Of a DNA stretch of 64,000 nucleotides, positions 25,923-35,364 are shown piece by piece (positions within the stretch are counted from its first letter, which is position 1; every line of letters starts with the position of its first letter). The notes under the pieces were generated by a model. The model had not been told where the DNA came from. It saw only the letters and a program-made list of their open reading frames with translations, and did no database searches. Location: NCBI RefSeq assembly GCF_000526995.1, contig NZ_AZUI01000001.1, positions 992,001-1,056,000 of the forward strand, read 5' to 3'. A program made the position numbers and the translations under genes. Origin of the DNA: Lacrimispora indolis DSM 755 (GTDB taxonomy: Bacteria; Bacillota; Clostridia; Lachnospirales; Lachnospiraceae).

Positions 25923-27215
25923 ATGAAAAAAACAATTTGCGCTGCCTGTCTGATCCTCGCTCTTCTTTTTACAGGCCTGCCCTATTTTAACAGTCCCTCT
26001 TCCGGGATAGGCCCTGAAAAGACCTTCGACAGCCCGCTTTTAGCATATTCTTCCCAGAGTGGACAAGAACTGCATGCTCTGGCCCTTGGCCCCGGCCTGA
26101 TAAACCTATCCCCCTCGGATGAATTTTCCACCTATCAGTGGGGATTGAAAAATGACGGGGAATTCCGCCTTGTTGAGCTGAAATCCAAATTTCAAGCAAT
26201 TGATAACATTTACGATGGACGGAAATCAGGCAGCGGTGCTTCCACCCCTGGCCCCGGAGATTTTGAATCCACAGTAATCGGAGCTTCCACCGGAGTTGAC
26301 ATCAACATACAGCCTGCATGGAAGCTTTACGACCAGGCAGTGAACAAGCGATCCGTCATTGTGGCCATCATTGATACGGGCATTGACATCAATCACCTTG
26401 AGCTTAAAAATGCCATCTGGACCAATCCAGGTGAAATCGATGGAGATGGAATTGATAACGACGGCAACGGATACATAGATGATGTGCACGGCTGGAACTT
26501 TTATTCCGGAAATAACCAGGTCTTTTCCGGCAGTGAGGATACTCATGGAACCCATGCAGCGGGAACCATCGGTGCTGTCCGCGGTTCCTACGGCATTGCC
26601 GGTATCACGGATAATAATTATGTGAAGATCATGCCTCTAAAAGCCCTTGGCGGCGAAAAGGGTGTCGGCTCCCCGGAAACGGTGATCCAGGCAATCCATT
26701 ATGCCGAAGCACACGGCGCTTCCATCTGCAATTTAAGCATGGGTACCACCGCCTACAGCGAAGAACTGGCACAGACTATTAAAAATTCCAGCATGTTATT
26801 TGTGGTTTCCTGCGGAAACGGTGGAATCTCCGGACTTGGATATGATACAGACATTTACCCTGTTTATCCGGCTTCCCTTCCTTATGATAACGTGATCTCC
26901 GTTGCAAACCTCTTATTTGACGGAAGCTTAAGCAAGGATTCCAACTATGGTGCCAACAGCGTTGACATAGCCGCCCCCGGCAGCTATATCTTAAGCACGG
27001 TTCCCGGAGATGCCTATGGCTTTATGAGCGGAACTTCCATGGCAGCGCCCATGGTAACAGGTGTGGCCGCCATGCTCTATTCTTACCGGCCGGATATTTC
27101 CCTGTCTGATGTAAAAAATATTCTTTTAAATTCCAGCAGAAAACTGGATACCCTTACAGGAAAGATGGTAAGCGGAGGCCTGTTGGATGCCTACGGGGCC
27201 CTGTCCTGGCAGTAA
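25923..27215 (+). CDS. secreted subtilisin-family serine protease (S8)
   Basis: 430 residues. Signal peptide or membrane anchor at 1-25 (ILALLFTGLP), then a roughly 100-residue pro-region unlike the common inhibitor_I9 domain, and the peptidase domain from about 125. Catalytic triad Asp151 (AIIDTGIDINH), His208 (EDTHGTHAAGTIG) and Ser372 (MSGTSMAAPMVTG), with Asn299 of the oxyanion hole (SCGNGG). An Asp/Asn-rich calcium-type loop DGDGIDNDGNGYID precedes the His. Monocistronic with a ribosome site AAGGAG. Likely exported or surface-located. Confidence 0.93.
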   Translation: MKKTICAACLILALLFTGLPYFNSPSSGIGPEKTFDSPLLAYSSQSGQELHALALGPGLINLSPSDEFSTYQWGLKNDGEFRLVELKSKFQAIDNIYDGRKSGSGASTPGPGDFESTVIGASTGVDINIQPAWKLYDQAVNKRSVIVAIIDTGIDINHLELKNAIWTNPGEIDGDGIDNDGNGYIDDVHGWNFYSGNNQVFSGSEDTHGTHAAGTIGAVRGSYGIAGITDNNYVKIMPLKALGGEKGVGSPETVIQAIHYAEAHGASICNLSMGTTAYSEELAQTIKNSSMLFVVSCGNGGISGLGYDTDIYPVYPASLPYDNVISVANLLFDGSLSKDSNYGANSVDIAAPGSYILSTVPGDAYGFMSGTSMAAPMVTGVAAMLYSYRPDISLSDVKNILLNSSRKLDTLTGKMVSGGLLDAYGALSWQ

Positions 27216-27350
27216 ATTAGGCAATGCAGCTGCGGCGAAGTATACAAATTACAACAATATGTTGATAAAACTAAAATAGCCATATATCTAAGGGATCAAC
27301 ATGCATCGGATCGTTTATTTTACACCAATTGATAATAGCTATTAATATAT

Positions 27351-27395
27351 AAAAGGTCTGTAAACACTGGTAATACCCGGTTTACAGACCTTTTT
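27351..27395. terminator. bidirectional terminator between the subtilase and mupG
   Basis: A-rich and U-rich flanks surround a stem of AGGTCTGTAAAC with its complement (27354-27365, 27380-27391). It serves the protease gene on the plus strand and the mur operon on the minus strand. Confidence 0.85.
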
Positions 27396-27476
27396 ATATA
27401 AACTTTTTCTGTTGATTTATTGTAATCTTTCCTATTTTACGGCGCCTTAGTTAAAGACCGGAGCATAGGGAAAAAA

Positions 27477-28526
27477 TTATACAAGCTTCACTCCAAGACC
27501 TTTTTGAATATAGGGCAAATATTTCATATGAGTCTCCTGCACCTGCCCAATGATATTTACCCTGTCTTCCCCGGGCAGGTCAATTCTGGCAATCTCAAGC
27601 TCACCCATATACCTTAAATAATTTTTATTGGAAATACAAATGCTTCCCTGATTCCTTATTTGTGCCTGATTCTCGTTCTCAGGCCTGATTTTCTGCTTAT
27701 ACTGTCTCGATTCCTGGGAACGGATGACGTACTCGCTGGAATCCGGCCTGTCATGATGAATGATGTCTTTTACATAATCATAGGAAGGAAGGATGTCTGC
27801 CTTAAGCTCTACATAATCATTGCTTAAGCATTGAATATCCTTCCAGTCCTGTTCTTCCACATCCACATCGCCGATCAGCACCACATCGCAGAAGCCCTCA
27901 TAATAAAGCTCCAGCATGTTTAAAAGTACCTGGTCTTTCCTTCCCCTGTGCGCTTCCACTGTGGGAAGTCCTTCAAACAAAGGTCCTCTCAGTTCCAGAT
28001 TCCCAGGCACAAAAGCCATGGTGGTAAAGCCAAGATACTTTAACCTCTGGTTCATTTCCTTTGTCTGCTTAAGGGACAGGGCAGTAAACTGCTTTGGATA
28101 AAAATTATGGCACGCTGCAAATCTGGTGAAATCAGCTCCATACCTTTTCCACTCCAAAAGCTCTTCCTCCATAATGGTGGAGGCATTAAATACCACATAA
28201 AAGTCTTTGGATATCTGTACCGTTTCTTTGGCATCAAAGCCGTAATCAAGGCGGACGTGGGTGATCCCAAGGTCCTTCAGCTCCGAGATATTGCTTGTTC
28301 CCAACTTTTCCAGGGTTTCCGGGCCCACATCCACAATGAGGTTTAACTGGCCTTCCCTGCATATCTCCAGCAGCCTTTGTACATCCCGGCGGTAATCCAC
28401 TCCTGTTTCCTCCGGAATGTGGAGTGAAGTAAAGGCATACTTCACTCCGTTTTCCACCGCCTTTTTTATCAGGCGTTCATTCTTTTCCATTCCATTTGAA
28501 AAATATATTGAAATTCCTGTATTCAT
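27477..28526 (-). CDS. mupG: 6-phospho-N-acetylmuramidase (MupG, DUF871)
   Basis: 349 residues. MupG splits MurNAc-6-phosphate-GlcNAc inside the cell. The N-terminal two thirds form a TIM barrel (GISIYFSNGMEKNERLIKKA, VDVGPETLEKLG, LRLDYGF-like HVRLDYGFDAKE, FNASTIMEEE); the last third is the cyclophilin-like domain of the family. Named by the strong family resemblance plus its position: last gene of murR-murQ-murP-mupG, the same set as the MurNAc-GlcNAc recycling operon of Staphylococcus aureus. Starts directly at the murP stop. Confidence 0.9.
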   Translation of the reverse strand: MNTGISIYFSNGMEKNERLIKKAVENGVKYAFTSLHIPEETGVDYRRDVQRLLEICREGQLNLIVDVGPETLEKLGTSNISELKDLGITHVRLDYGFDAKETVQISKDFYVVFNASTIMEEELLEWKRYGADFTRFAACHNFYPKQFTALSLKQTKEMNQRLKYLGFTTMAFVPGNLELRGPLFEGLPTVEAHRGRKDQVLLNMLELYYEGFCDVVLIGDVDVEEQDWKDIQCLSNDYVELKADILPSYDYVKDIIHHDRPDSSEYVIRSQESRQYKQKIRPENENQAQIRNQGSICISNKNYLRYMGELEIARIDLPGEDRVNIIGQVQETHMKYLPYIQKGLGVKLV

Positions 28527-29957
28527 TTATTCTCCATATACTTCATTGATTCTGTCTTCATCCACTCCAAAGAAATAGGTCACCAGAAAGCCGCCTGCAT
28601 AAGCGATGAGCATGGATACTATGTAGCCAATCTGCTGGCCTGGCTGAACGATCAGCAAGCCGAACAAACCGGATACTCCCTGGGAAACCGTACCAAGGTG
28701 CATAAGAGCTGCAACAGCTCCTCCAAAGCCTGCACCCACACAAGCGGTAATAAAGGACCTTCCAAGCGGCAGCGTCACTGCATACATCATGGGCTCTCCG
28801 ATTCCAAGAATACCTACTGGGATGGAATCCCTTATATATCTCTTTAATTTTACGTTCTTTGTTTTCACATACAATGCAATACCGGCGCCCACCTGTCCGC
28901 CGCCTGCCATCATAAGGATTGGAAGGAGATAGTTGATTCCCTTTGTCGCGCCTGCAGGATCATTTAAAAGGGCATGAATAGGAGTCAGGGCCTGATGCAG
29001 GCCTACAGCCACCAGAGGAAGGAAGCCTGCGGATAAAATATAACCTCCGACAACGCCCATTTTTTCATATACAAAACTTAATATGGCAAAGATCACCTTT
29101 GTTAATCCTGCACCCAAAGGCTGGATTACCAGGAGTGCAATGATGCCTCCAATGATAAGCACTAAAAGAGGGCTTATAAAGGTATCAATAATGTCAGGCA
29201 TACGCTTTCTGATGTTTTTTTCAAGAAAGGCGAAGAACGCGCCTGCAATCAGCGCAGCCAAAAGTCCGCCTGATGCCGGATTAAATACTGTATTGGTAAT
29301 GGGAAGTAGTATCTGGGCATCGTTTACCGTAGCAAGCAAAGGCATCCCGGGATTTGCAATAGACATGGCTCCTGCAATGGCCCCAAGAACGCCTGAACCG
29401 CCGAATTCCTTAGCCGCATTGTATCCCACCAGAATGGGCAGGTAGGCAAACAGAGCCCAGCCCATGGTCCGGATGCATTGATACCACCATACTCCTAAAA
29501 GGCTCCCGCCGGTAGAAACATTGATAACATTACAAATACCGTTGATCAGACCTGCAGCAATGATGCCGGGAAGCAGAGCCACGAAAATATTGGAGATCTT
29601 CTTTAAAAACCTCTGGACCGGCTTATCATATTTCGCTTTTTGAAGAGCCTTGTTCTCCTTTGCAACCTCATTGATATCCTGCTCCGTACCATTTTCCGCC
29701 TGGCCCTTTGCAAGTCCTGTAAGCATGTAAAATTCGTCCAATACCTTGTTTACTTTTCCCGGACCAAATACAATCTGGATGGTGTCGCTTTCCACCACTC
29801 CAAGAACTCCCTCTACCTTTTTCACACCTTCAATATCAGCTTTGGATGTATCTCTTAAGCCGACACGAAGCCTTGTCATGCAGGCAGCATTGGAAGTTAT
29901 GTTCGCTTTTCCCCCAAGCAGCGTTAATAATTGTTCACTGATTTGCTTGTAATTCAC
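28527..29957 (-). CDS. murP: PTS transporter EIIBC for MurNAc (MurP-like)
   Basis: 476 residues. EIIB domain at 1-90 with the phosphorylated Cys in NAACMTRLRVGL; EIIC domain with about ten membrane segments from 110. No EIIA domain, as in E. coli MurP (474 residues), so it depends on an EIIA elsewhere. Imports MurNAc or MurNAc-GlcNAc as the 6-phosphate. Assignment to MurNAc rather than another sugar of the glucose-sucrose family comes from the operon. Confidence 0.88.
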   Translation of the reverse strand: MNYKQISEQLLTLLGGKANITSNAACMTRLRVGLRDTSKADIEGVKKVEGVLGVVESDTIQIVFGPGKVNKVLDEFYMLTGLAKGQAENGTEQDINEVAKENKALQKAKYDKPVQRFLKKISNIFVALLPGIIAAGLINGICNVINVSTGGSLLGVWWYQCIRTMGWALFAYLPILVGYNAAKEFGGSGVLGAIAGAMSIANPGMPLLATVNDAQILLPITNTVFNPASGGLLAALIAGAFFAFLEKNIRKRMPDIIDTFISPLLVLIIGGIIALLVIQPLGAGLTKVIFAILSFVYEKMGVVGGYILSAGFLPLVAVGLHQALTPIHALLNDPAGATKGINYLLPILMMAGGGQVGAGIALYVKTKNVKLKRYIRDSIPVGILGIGEPMMYAVTLPLGRSFITACVGAGFGGAVAALMHLGTVSQGVSGLFGLLIVQPGQQIGYIVSMLIAYAGGFLVTYFFGVDEDRINEVYGE

Positions 29958-30023
29958 GATAATCCTCCTTTAATAATTTTATTTAAATTACACTTAAAAA
30001 GAATCCTTAAAACTCCTTTCTTT

Positions 30024-30917
30024 TTATCTCAAAGCCTCTCGGATCTTCCCTCCGGCTTGTGATAACTTTTGTCTTGCTTCCTCCGGTCCGCAATCCAGTA
30101 AAATCATGGCAACAGCAGTTTTAACATGCCCCTCTGCCTGGCTTAATACTCTTTCAGCCTCTTCTCTGCTGCATCCGGTGGCCGTCATCAGGATATTCTG
30201 GGACCTTACCACCAGCTTTTCATTGCTCTGCTTTACATCCACCATAAGGTTTTCATAAGCTTTCCCGATCCCCACCATGCTTCCTGTTGAGATCATATTG
30301 AGGATCATCTTCTGTGCCGTTCCGGCCTTTAATCTGGTGGAACCTGTTAATACCTCAGGTCCTGTCACCGGTTCAATGGCAAGCTGTGCTGTTTTTCCTA
30401 TATCAGATCCTTTGTTACATGCAATGGCCGCGGTTCGGCAGCCCATTTTATTTGCATAATCAAGGCCGTAGATTACATAGGGCGTTCTGCCTGATGCCGC
30501 CAGGCCGATCACAATATCCTTTGAAGTCAGGCCGGCCGTCTTTAGATCTTCCTCGCATAAGTTCTCACTGTCCTCGGCTCCTTCTACAGCCTCTACAAAG
30601 GCTTTTTCTCCGCCCGCGATCAAGCCTACCACCATCTCCCTGGGGACCCCGAAGGTGGGCGGGCATTCCACTGCATCCAACACTCCCAGACGCCCGGAGG
30701 TTCCTGCACCGATGTAAATGATACGGCCTCCTGCATTCAGACTCTCTGCCGCCCATTCAATCGCCGTCGCAACCTGAGGGAGCACTTCCTCTACGGCTTT
30801 TACCGCTTTTTCATCTTCCTTGTTCATGACAGCAGCAATTTCAAGTGGCGTCATTTCATCCAGATTCATGGTATCCGGATTACGGGATTCTGTTGTCAGC
30901 ACTGATAAATCAATCAT
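30024..30917 (-). CDS. murQ: N-acetylmuramic acid 6-phosphate etherase
   Basis: 297 residues, SIS fold. Cleaves the lactyl ether of MurNAc-6P to GlcNAc-6P and D-lactate. Motifs: LTTESRNPDTMNLDEM at the start, YIGAGTSGRLGVLDAVECPP (phosphosugar site), ALTGSTRLKAGTA-like VLTGSTRLKAGTAQK. The start overlaps the murR stop by 8 bases; a 66-base gap leads to murP. Confidence 0.96.
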   Translation of the reverse strand: MIDLSVLTTESRNPDTMNLDEMTPLEIAAVMNKEDEKAVKAVEEVLPQVATAIEWAAESLNAGGRIIYIGAGTSGRLGVLDAVECPPTFGVPREMVVGLIAGGEKAFVEAVEGAEDSENLCEEDLKTAGLTSKDIVIGLAASGRTPYVIYGLDYANKMGCRTAAIACNKGSDIGKTAQLAIEPVTGPEVLTGSTRLKAGTAQKMILNMISTGSMVGIGKAYENLMVDVKQSNEKLVVRSQNILMTATGCSREEAERVLSQAEGHVKTAVAMILLDCGPEEARQKLSQAGGKIREALR

Positions 30918-31767
30918 GCTCTGTACTTCCTTTCTTCTGTATATAATTTTTTGAAAATTTGCTCATACAGGTTTCATAATTTCTATTAACATAAGCAGTA
31001 AAAAAAATGTCTATTACATTTAATTGTGAAATACGGGATGACATGGCGCCGCTTCGGTGTATCAGCTCTGTTGCCGCAACAGGAAGAACGAAATCCGCTT
31101 CCAAGGCCAGTTCCGATTCCACCGCCCTTGTTATGGCAATCACCTTTGCTCCGTTTCCTTTTGCTTCCTTTACACATTGAAGGATCTCTTCCGTAAGCCC
31201 GGAATAGCTGATGGCAATGGCCAGATCGCCTTTTTTTAAGTTTCTGGCGGCCAGCAGCTGTGTATGCCAGTCATCGCAGACATTGCACAGCACATCAGCC
31301 CTTAAGAGCTTCAAGTACAAATCTCTTGCCGCTAAAAGGGAGGTTCCCAGCCCGAACAGAGTGACGCTTCTGCTGTTTTCCAAGAGCTTTACACATTCTG
31401 TCACAACCTTTGGCTCAATCAGCTTCTGAGTGGTTTCCAGGGATTCAATATTTTTCTTTGTGACCTTATAAATAATGTCTTCCATGGAATCTTCCCGCGT
31501 GATCTTCTGAAACGCAATGTTCCTGCTCTCCTGAAATAAGGCCACCTCATAGGCCAGGGTGTTCTGAAAATCCTTATACCCCTTACAGCCCAGCTTTTTG
31601 CAAAGCCTCACAACCGTTGCCGGGGAAGTATAGGTTTCTTTGGCAATCTCCTTAATACTTTTTCTGAGGACTGATTCGGGATGTTTATGAAGTCTCTTTA
31701 TCAGCTCTTTTTCTGCTTCTCCCGCATTTTGGATATAGCTGTCAATCCTTACAAGTAAACCTTTCAT
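30910..31767 (-). CDS. murR: RpiR-family regulator of MurNAc catabolism
   Basis: 285 residues. N-terminal RpiR helix-turn-helix (SIKEIAKETYTSPATVVRLC, then KKLGCKGYKDFQ) and a C-terminal SIS domain (SVTLFGLGTSLLAARDLYLK, DLAIAISYSGLTEEIL) expected to sense MurNAc-6P. First gene of the operon. Its likely operator is the inverted repeat at 31868-31888. Gene symbol given by operon context. Confidence 0.88.
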   Translation of the reverse strand: MKGLLVRIDSYIQNAGEAEKELIKRLHKHPESVLRKSIKEIAKETYTSPATVVRLCKKLGCKGYKDFQNTLAYEVALFQESRNIAFQKITREDSMEDIIYKVTKKNIESLETTQKLIEPKVVTECVKLLENSRSVTLFGLGTSLLAARDLYLKLLRADVLCNVCDDWHTQLLAARNLKKGDLAIAISYSGLTEEILQCVKEAKGNGAKVIAITRAVESELALEADFVLPVAATELIHRSGAMSSRISQLNVIDIFFTAYVNRNYETCMSKFSKNYIQKKGSTEHD

Positions 31768-31825
31768 ACATTTCTTCTCCTTTCTGTAAAGCCAGAAGAA
31801 ATTTACATATTTTTTACCTATTTAC

Positions 31826-31854
31826 ATTCTAGCTTTGTTGTATTATTTTTTCAA
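31826..31854 (-). promoter_or_regulatory. mur operon promoter
   Basis: -35 TTGAAA (31849-31854), 17-base spacer, -10 TAGAAT (31826-31831) on the minus strand, about 60 bases before the murR start codon. Confidence 0.7.
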
Positions 31855-31867
31855 TATACTTGATAGT

Positions 31868-31888
31868 TTATGAAACTTTTTTTCATAA
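31868..31888. promoter_or_regulatory. probable MurR/RpiR operator
   Basis: Inverted repeat TTATGAAA (31868-31875) and TTTCATAA (31881-31888) with a 5-base spacer. GAAA-N-TTTC repeats are typical of RpiR-family sites. It lies 13 bases upstream of the -35 box, a position that would suit an activator as well as a repressor. Confidence 0.55.
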
Positions 31889-31910
31889 TATGATGTTTTA
31901 GCACATAAGG

Positions 31911-31951
31911 AAAAAGCAGATGCCGTCATGATTTTTAACAGCATCTGCTTT
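31911..31951 (-). terminator. terminator of the nik-like operon
   Basis: Stem AAAGCAGATGC (31913-31923) with GCATCTGCTTT (31941-31951), then UUUUU on the minus strand, 43 bases after the stop of the deacylase gene. Confidence 0.75.
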
Positions 31952-31994
31952 TGCAGTTTATGTTTTTGTTGTTTAATCCCAAACAGGAATCCGG

Positions 31995-32930
31995 TCATTC
32001 ACATCGGCCATAAGCAACCAAAGGATCTCCTTTTTGAACCCCCAGGGTGGTAGTATGATACCAGACAACACCATTCAAACCGGCGGTGTATTCCCGGATC
32101 AGCCGTCCGTCTAAATCCCATAGCTGACCCAGCAGCATCCCTCTTTGGACATTCTGGTTCGGTGCGATGCAGGGCTGCCAGAAACCGTCGGCTTCCGCCT
32201 CCTCATAGACCGCTTCCACCCCTTCCAGCTGGCCCGGATTTGGCTGAGCCGTATCTCTCATTTTCAAATAACCCATCAGCCGTGTTAAGCAAACCTGGCA
32301 CAGAGCCACTTCTTCCTCCCTCCATCGGCCGCCCCCTCCGATTTCCAGAAGAAATGACGGGATCCCCCGTTTGGCTGCGTAGCTGTACAGCCCGTTGCCT
32401 GAGGTGGACCGTACCCGGTAGGTTACCGGCAAATGCATGGCTGCCTCCCGGGTGCGGGTGCTGACATGCTCCTCCACAGCGGCCGGGAAAAATATCAGGG
32501 GCGTAAGGGCCTCGTTAATATCGCCTCCATGGAGATCCACAAGAAAGTCTGCCAAAGGATATATTTCCTGCTCAATGACATAAGCCATCTGCTGGCTGAC
32601 GGTACCAAAGCGGTCCCCCGGAAAGACCCGGTTTAAGTTCTTCCCATCCTCGGGTACAATCTGTTTTTTTCCATGATAAAAACCGGATTGGTTTACCAGC
32701 GGCAGCATAATAAGCCGCCCCCGAAAGGTTGCAGGATCAATGTGCTCATAAAACCGGCGCACCGCCTGAATGCCCACAAATTCACATCCGTGAACACCGG
32801 CGGTCACCACCAGCGTGGGGCCGCTTTCTTTCCCGCAGACCACCCAAACCGGAATGTCTGTTCCCGGCATTACCGGAAGCAGTGTTTTATTCTTTTCGCC
32901 TGGCTGAAAAGCAAGGTTACAAAACAGCAT
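31995..32930 (-). CDS. succinylglutamate desuccinylase/aspartoacylase-family metal hydrolase
   Basis: 311 residues, M14-like zinc fold. Metal ligands are visible in TAGVHGCEFVGIQA (His, Glu) and DFLVDLHGGD (His); GKNLNRVFPG is also typical. The C-terminal part has the lipoyl-like beta domain of this family. It removes acyl groups from N-acyl amino acids or cleaves small peptides. It is the last gene of a NikABCDE-like operon, with its ATG overlapping the stop of the ATPase, so its natural substrate may be what the transporter brings in; this is inference. Confidence 0.85.
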   Translation of the reverse strand: MLFCNLAFQPGEKNKTLLPVMPGTDIPVWVVCGKESGPTLVVTAGVHGCEFVGIQAVRRFYEHIDPATFRGRLIMLPLVNQSGFYHGKKQIVPEDGKNLNRVFPGDRFGTVSQQMAYVIEQEIYPLADFLVDLHGGDINEALTPLIFFPAAVEEHVSTRTREAAMHLPVTYRVRSTSGNGLYSYAAKRGIPSFLLEIGGGGRWREEEVALCQVCLTRLMGYLKMRDTAQPNPGQLEGVEAVYEEAEADGFWQPCIAPNQNVQRGMLLGQLWDLDGRLIREYTAGLNGVVWYHTTTLGVQKGDPLVAYGRCE

Positions 32931-33718
32931 TAAGAAACCTCCTCAAAGTCAATGATGGAAGACAGCAGCTTTTGGGCATAGCTGTCCTGCACTCCTGCGA
33001 TTTCCGCCACTTCACACTGTTCTGTTATCTGTCCCTGATACAGGAACAGTACCCGGTCACACAGATAAGTGATGGCTGTGAGATCATGAGTGATAAACAC
33101 ATAGGTCAGGCCATAACGGTCTTTCAGCTCCACCAGCAGATCCATGATCTGCACCTGAGTGTGGGCATCCAGAGAACTGATGGCCTCATCCAGCAAAATG
33201 ACCTTGGGCCGGCAGGCGATGGCTCTGGCGATGCATACCCGCTGAAGCTGTCCGCCGGAAAGCTGATGGGGATAGCGGGAGGCATAGCTGCCATCTAAGC
33301 CCACCTGCTCCAGCAGGGCCGTGACCTCTTCTGAAATATCAAGTCTTTTGCCTGTGCGGCGCTGATAGACCATCAGCCCTTCGGCAATGATATCCCTCAC
33401 ATGAAAGCGGGGATTCGCAGAAGTGGTGTAGTCCTGGAACACGACACTGATGGATTCCTGTAACGCCCGGCGGCCGCTTTTGGTGCGATAGATATCCTGG
33501 CCGCGAAACAAAACCTGCCCCTTATCCGGCTTCAGCAAACCGCACAATACCCGGCCGGCAGTGGATTTTCCGCTGCCGCTCTCTCCCAGCACACCCAGGC
33601 AGCACCCCTCCGGAACAGTCAGAGATACATGATAAAGCACCTGCTGCCGCTTGGTACGGAGCAGGGTATCCTGCCTCTCACTGCGGAAGCTGACATTAAC
33701 ATCGCGTAGTTCAAGCAT
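32930..33718 (-). CDS. ABC transporter ATPase, peptide/nickel family (OppF/NikE-like)
   Basis: 262 residues. Walker A GESGSGKST, signature LSGGQLQRVCIARA, Walker B VILLDEAISSLD, H-loop FITHDLTA. Overlaps the upstream ATPase gene by 8 bases. Pairs with it to energise the two permeases. Confidence 0.92.
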   Translation of the reverse strand: MLELRDVNVSFRSERQDTLLRTKRQQVLYHVSLTVPEGCCLGVLGESGSGKSTAGRVLCGLLKPDKGQVLFRGQDIYRTKSGRRALQESISVVFQDYTTSANPRFHVRDIIAEGLMVYQRRTGKRLDISEEVTALLEQVGLDGSYASRYPHQLSGGQLQRVCIARAIACRPKVILLDEAISSLDAHTQVQIMDLLVELKDRYGLTYVFITHDLTAITYLCDRVLFLYQGQITEQCEVAEIAGVQDSYAQKLLSSIIDFEEVS

Positions 33719-34541
33719 AGATCACCTCTCCTTTCTGGAGCGCGGTGCGGTATTTTCCCATGACCGCCGCCCTCTTTTCAATGAGCAGACGGGTATACGG
33801 ATCTGCCGGGTGGTGTAGAACCTGGCGGAAACTGCCTTGATCCGCCACTTTACCCTGATTTAAAACCAAAAGCTTGTCCGCCACACAGGAGATAGCTCCC
33901 AGATCGTGGGAAATGAATATCATTGCCGTACCGTGTTCACACTTGATTTTCCGGAACTCCTCCATGACCGCGTACTGGGTGATGGCGTCAATGGCTGTCG
34001 TCGGTTCATCTGCAATGAGCAGGGCGGGCTTTAAAGCCATAGCCAGGCCGATCATGATGCGCTGAAGCATACCTCCGGAAAGCTGGTGGGGATATTTTTC
34101 CAGCACCAGGGCAGGATCCCGGATCTGCATGGTATGGAGGATTTCTTCAGACCGTGTGTAAATCTCATCCTTGCTCCAGTCCGTATGCACCGCCAGAGTT
34201 TCTGCCAGCTGATAGCCGATCCTGTACAGCGGGTCAAAGCAGGTCATGGGATTTTGCAGCACCATGGCAATCTCTTTCCCGCGCAGCTGCCGCAGGGCTT
34301 CCCCGCTCTGATCCAGCAGATTCTTTCCCTGATACAGAACTTTGCCTGATACTGCAAAATCATCGTCCAGCAATCCGAGGATCGCTTTGGCTGTCATACT
34401 TTTTCCGCTGCCGCTCTCTCCCAGAATTCCCAGACATTCTCCTTTCCGGACAGAACAACTGATATTTTCCAGTATCATCTGGGAGTCTTTCCTCTTCCTT
34501 AGGGAAACAGAAAGGCCGGATACCTCTAAAATTATGTTCAT
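33711..34541 (-). CDS. ABC transporter ATPase, peptide/nickel family (OppD/NikD-like)
   Basis: 276 residues. Walker A GESGSGKSM, signature LSGGMLQRIMIGLAMA, Walker B LLIADEPTTAID, and the C-terminal oligopeptide-ATPase extension around HHPADPYTRLLIEK. Starts inside the permease stop (ATGA overlap). Confidence 0.92.
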   Translation of the reverse strand: MNIILEVSGLSVSLRKRKDSQMILENISCSVRKGECLGILGESGSGKSMTAKAILGLLDDDFAVSGKVLYQGKNLLDQSGEALRQLRGKEIAMVLQNPMTCFDPLYRIGYQLAETLAVHTDWSKDEIYTRSEEILHTMQIRDPALVLEKYPHQLSGGMLQRIMIGLAMALKPALLIADEPTTAIDAITQYAVMEEFRKIKCEHGTAMIFISHDLGAISCVADKLLVLNQGKVADQGSFRQVLHHPADPYTRLLIEKRAAVMGKYRTALQKGEVIYA

Positions 34542-35362
34542 ACTGCCGCCTCCCTTGGATCCAGCACATCCCGCAGGGCATCACCCAGCAGATTAAATGC
34601 AGTTACCAGAATAACAATGGCAATGCCGGGCGCCAGCATCTGCACCGGATTGGTAGTGAGTACATTTTTTGCCTCATTGAGCATTGCCCCCCACTCCGGA
34701 GTGGGTGCCTGGACCCCAAGGCCAAGAAAGGATAAGGTAGAAATATTAATGATTGCCCAGCCGATGTCCAGTGATGCCAGCACCGCCATTTCTGAGGCAA
34801 TGCTGGGCAGCAGATGCCGCCCCAGAATAAAGCTCTCCCGGTTGCCGATGCACCGGGAAAAGAGAACAAAATTCCGGTCCCGGTACTTCAAGACTCCGGT
34901 ACGGATCATACGGGCATACCAGGCCCATTTAATAAAGACATTAGCTAAAATGACATTGCGTACATCCACTCCAAGGAGAGCGACCACGGCAAACACCATG
35001 ATCTGGCTGGGAAAGGACAGCATCACATCCACCACCCGCATGATAAGCTCGTCTGTCCATCCCCGAAAGTAACCGGCCAAAAGGCCCATCAGGGCGCCGA
35101 GCCCGATGGTCCCCAGCATGGTCAGCACCGCAAGTCCCAGGGTAGGCCGGATACCATAAAGCATACGGGATAAAACACAGCGTCCCAAATGGTCGGTGCC
35201 AAGAGGATAACCGGCGCTGAAGGCCGCAAATTTATTAAGAATGTCCGTTTCATAGGGATCATGGGGTGCAATGACAGGGGCCATAAGGCCCAGCAGGGCA
35301 ACTGCCGCCACCACCAGAGTGGTCAGGACCGCCACCTTGTTTCCAAGGAATTTTTTCATCAT
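34538..35362 (-). CDS. ABC transporter permease, OppC/NikC-like
   Basis: 274 residues, six membrane segments. N-terminal VIAPHDPYETDILNKF and GTDHLGRCVLSRMLYGIR are hallmarks of the DppC/NikC permease. The EAA loop is around ASEMAVLASLDIGWAIINIS. Two bases after the upstream permease. Confidence 0.93.
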   Translation of the reverse strand: MMKKFLGNKVAVLTTLVVAAVALLGLMAPVIAPHDPYETDILNKFAAFSAGYPLGTDHLGRCVLSRMLYGIRPTLGLAVLTMLGTIGLGALMGLLAGYFRGWTDELIMRVVDVMLSFPSQIMVFAVVALLGVDVRNVILANVFIKWAWYARMIRTGVLKYRDRNFVLFSRCIGNRESFILGRHLLPSIASEMAVLASLDIGWAIINISTLSFLGLGVQAPTPEWGAMLNEAKNVLTTNPVQMLAPGIAIVILVTAFNLLGDALRDVLDPREAAV

Positions 35363-35364
35363 GG

